This document shows positions 42,027 through 43,025 of a DNA stretch of 43,025 bases, piece after piece. How positions within the stretch are numbered: position 1 is the first letter of the stretch; each line of letters starts with the position of its first letter. The DNA is from an uncultured Ruminococcus sp. GTDB lineage: Bacteria > Bacillota > Clostridia > Oscillospirales > Ruminococcaceae. Under the pieces are notes generated by a model. It was not told the origin of the DNA, did not search any database, and was given only the letters and a program-made list of their open reading frames with translations. Position numbers and translations under genes: made by a program. The DNA lies in the NCBI GenBank assembly GCA_945877315.1, contig CAMCRP010000027.1, positions 1 to 43,025 of the forward strand, given 5' to 3'.

Positions 42027-42248
42027 ACGACAGCAGATCCGCCTTTTGCAGTTCTCATTATATCTAATCTTGATTTACTAAATCGTGATTTGATATTAAA
42101 GGAAATCAAGCAAATCAGCAATTATCGCATTTATACTGAGCTTGGAATCAATGCGGGAAATTTCAATGATTTTGTGAAGAACCGCAAATTGAACAGACTT
42201 AGTTTGAATAAGAGCAGAGAGGTTTATAATTATTTGCAGAATATGTAA
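42027..42248 (+). pseudogene. Remnant of a helix-turn-helix-like C-terminal domain
   Basis: An open stretch directly downstream of the permease, with no start codon, reads NLDLLNRDLILKEIKQISNY, then RIYTELGINAGNFNDFVKNR and KLNRLSLNKSREVYNYLQNM before TAA. The YRIYTELGINAGN pattern recurs at the C-terminus of clostridial helix-turn-helix proteins. It is 5' truncated. Replacement of the original downstream gene by recombination is plausible. Confidence 0.5.
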
Positions 42249-42259
42249 TAGTAAACACA

Positions 42260-42300
42260 TATAGCCGTTACTCCGTTATCGGAGCAACGGCTATTTTTTA
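42260..42300 (+). terminator. Terminator of the lipoprotein-ABC module
   Basis: ATAGCCGTT (42261-42269) pairs with AACGGCTAT (42286-42294), with inner CTCCG/CGGAG, then TTTTTTA. Confidence 0.9.
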
Positions 42301-42515
42301 CGCCTGTTCATATCTTCAGAGCGGGTGGGGGGATGTTTTCATCTGAAAACTGTATATAAGGGTATAGGGGGATTTTTGGACGGATTTAATCAAGGTGTTG
42401 TCAGTTTAGCTTGACCGGAAACAGGCTATTACAAATAATCTGATATGCAAAATTTGACTATATATATGCTTACTGACCGCATACATAAAAAGGAGAATAT
42501 AAAATGATGTTTGAT

Positions 42516-42890
42516 TTAGAAGCGATAACCGCAGGATTTACAATGGAACTGTTTCCCCAGATTAGGGCTGAATACACCCATAGCAGCAAATGATGAGTAT
42601 TTTTTGATTGCGCCTATCTTTTCAACATTTAGTGAATGACAGGCGGGGCATTCCGGTAAATAACGTGTCGGAGCGGGTTTTCTTGTTTCGTGAATAATAG
42701 TTTTGCCTTCGGATGCTGACTGTGTTTTGCTGCAATGTTCACAGGTGATAATGGTATCATTTTTGATTGTGACACTGTGATTGCCGTTTTCGAAATCATA
42801 AATATCGTGGTTAGTGTACATATACTCACCACATTCACAGCATTTAAGCATAACATATCCGTCAGGGTCATTTAGAGATAATTCAAACAT
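42516..42890 (-). CDS. Zinc-ribbon protein of 124 residues
   Basis: A small protein with four cysteine pairs: C17/C20 (CCECGEYM), C50/C53 (CEHCSK), C81/C84 (CPACHS) and C117/C120 (CKSCGYRF), enough for two zinc ribbons. The C-terminal block FSPNLGKQFHCKSCGYRF is like many phage- and mobile-associated zinc-ribbon proteins. Function unknown; nucleic-acid or protein binding is possible. ATG 42890 has AAAGGCGG about 8 nt upstream. A consensus promoter lies at 42930-42958. Confidence 0.8.
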   Translation of the reverse strand: MFELSLNDPDGYVMLKCCECGEYMYTNHDIYDFENGNHSVTIKNDTIITCEHCSKTQSASEGKTIIHETRKPAPTRYLPECPACHSLNVEKIGAIKKYSSFAAMGVFSPNLGKQFHCKSCGYRF

Positions 42891-42929
42891 CAAAAACACC
42901 GCCTTTTATATGGATTTATTTCTATAATA

Positions 42930-42958
42930 ATTATACTATATATAAGAATAATTATCAA
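42930..42958 (-). promoter_or_regulatory. Promoter of the zinc-ribbon gene
   Basis: On the minus strand: TTGATA (42953-42958), a 17-nt spacer and TATAAT (42930-42935). Confidence 0.75.
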
Positions 42959-43025
42959 GATATTTAGAATATTTAACTTTCCCCAAAATCAACAATCCAA
43001 TGTTGAAAAAACCACGCAGGCAAGG

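Noticed and set aside
42504-42592. Plus-strand start with AAAAGGAG reading MMFDLEAITAGFTMELF
   Set aside because: It stops after about 29 codons and overlaps in antisense the conserved CKSCGYRF end of the zinc-ribbon gene, so the minus-strand gene explains the sequence.

Overview
The window looks like a chromosomal segment of an anaerobic, gut-type Clostridia bacterium (Oscillospiraceae/Ruminococcus-like; this placement is inference). Reasons: clear AGGAG ribosome sites, sigma-A promoters, a lysine riboswitch and a T-box leader, a Na+-pumping decarboxylase beta/gamma pair, SpoVG, AEC and CmpB-type membrane proteins, and the clostridial NifU-like/GGGtGRT gene pair. GC content is moderate, and no rRNA, tRNA or CRISPR array was seen.

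Layout. 1-3.6 kb: the 3' end of an ABC-exporter ATPase, a YetF/DUF421 membrane protein, a secreted choice-of-anchor-A protein and a pyroglutamyl-peptidase-like protein without its catalytic Cys. 3.6-6.4 kb: oadB/oadG-type subunits (minus) and an MscS channel. 6.4-10 kb: the lysine operon asd-GNAT-dapA-dapB (minus) behind a lysine riboswitch with its own promoter and terminator. 10.2-12.8 kb: queA, tyrA and an integral membrane protein. 13-18 kb: a chemoreceptor, a GyrI-like protein, a CmpB-like membrane protein, a TetR regulator and an FMN-barrel protein. 18-22 kb: a zinc-ribbon/PASTA pseudokinase, then an AEC transporter and a WYL regulator interrupted by two in-frame TAG codons. 22-28.5 kb: a GH26-like glycosidase, a Thr-rich lipoprotein, valS with a T-box, and an Fe/Mn superoxide dismutase. 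28.6-32.8 kb: an unrecognised 528-residue protein, a small membrane protein, and the NifU-like/GGGtGRT pair followed by a helix-turn-helix remnant. 32.8-38.1 kb is accessory: tandem spoVG, gene fragments, an AAA-ATPase/PD-(D/E)XK protein, a possible 27-codon mini-gene, a nucleoside phosphorylase and direct repeats. 38.1-43 kb: a lipoprotein-ATPase-permease module, an HTH remnant and a zinc-ribbon protein.

How parts work together. The lysine operon makes aspartate semialdehyde and commits it to diaminopimelate/lysine; its leader should end transcription when lysine is plentiful. The T-box should do the equivalent for valS through uncharged tRNA-Val. OadB/OadG would export Na+ with an alpha subunit encoded elsewhere.

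The least explained items are the double-amber WYL gene (none of 37 intact gene ends here uses TAG), the pseudokinase, the Cys-less peptidase homologue, the GGGtGRT pair, the unrecognised 528-residue protein and the short MITE-like repeats. I found no clear new defence or mobile system. All calls come from reading the sequence; no database search was run.
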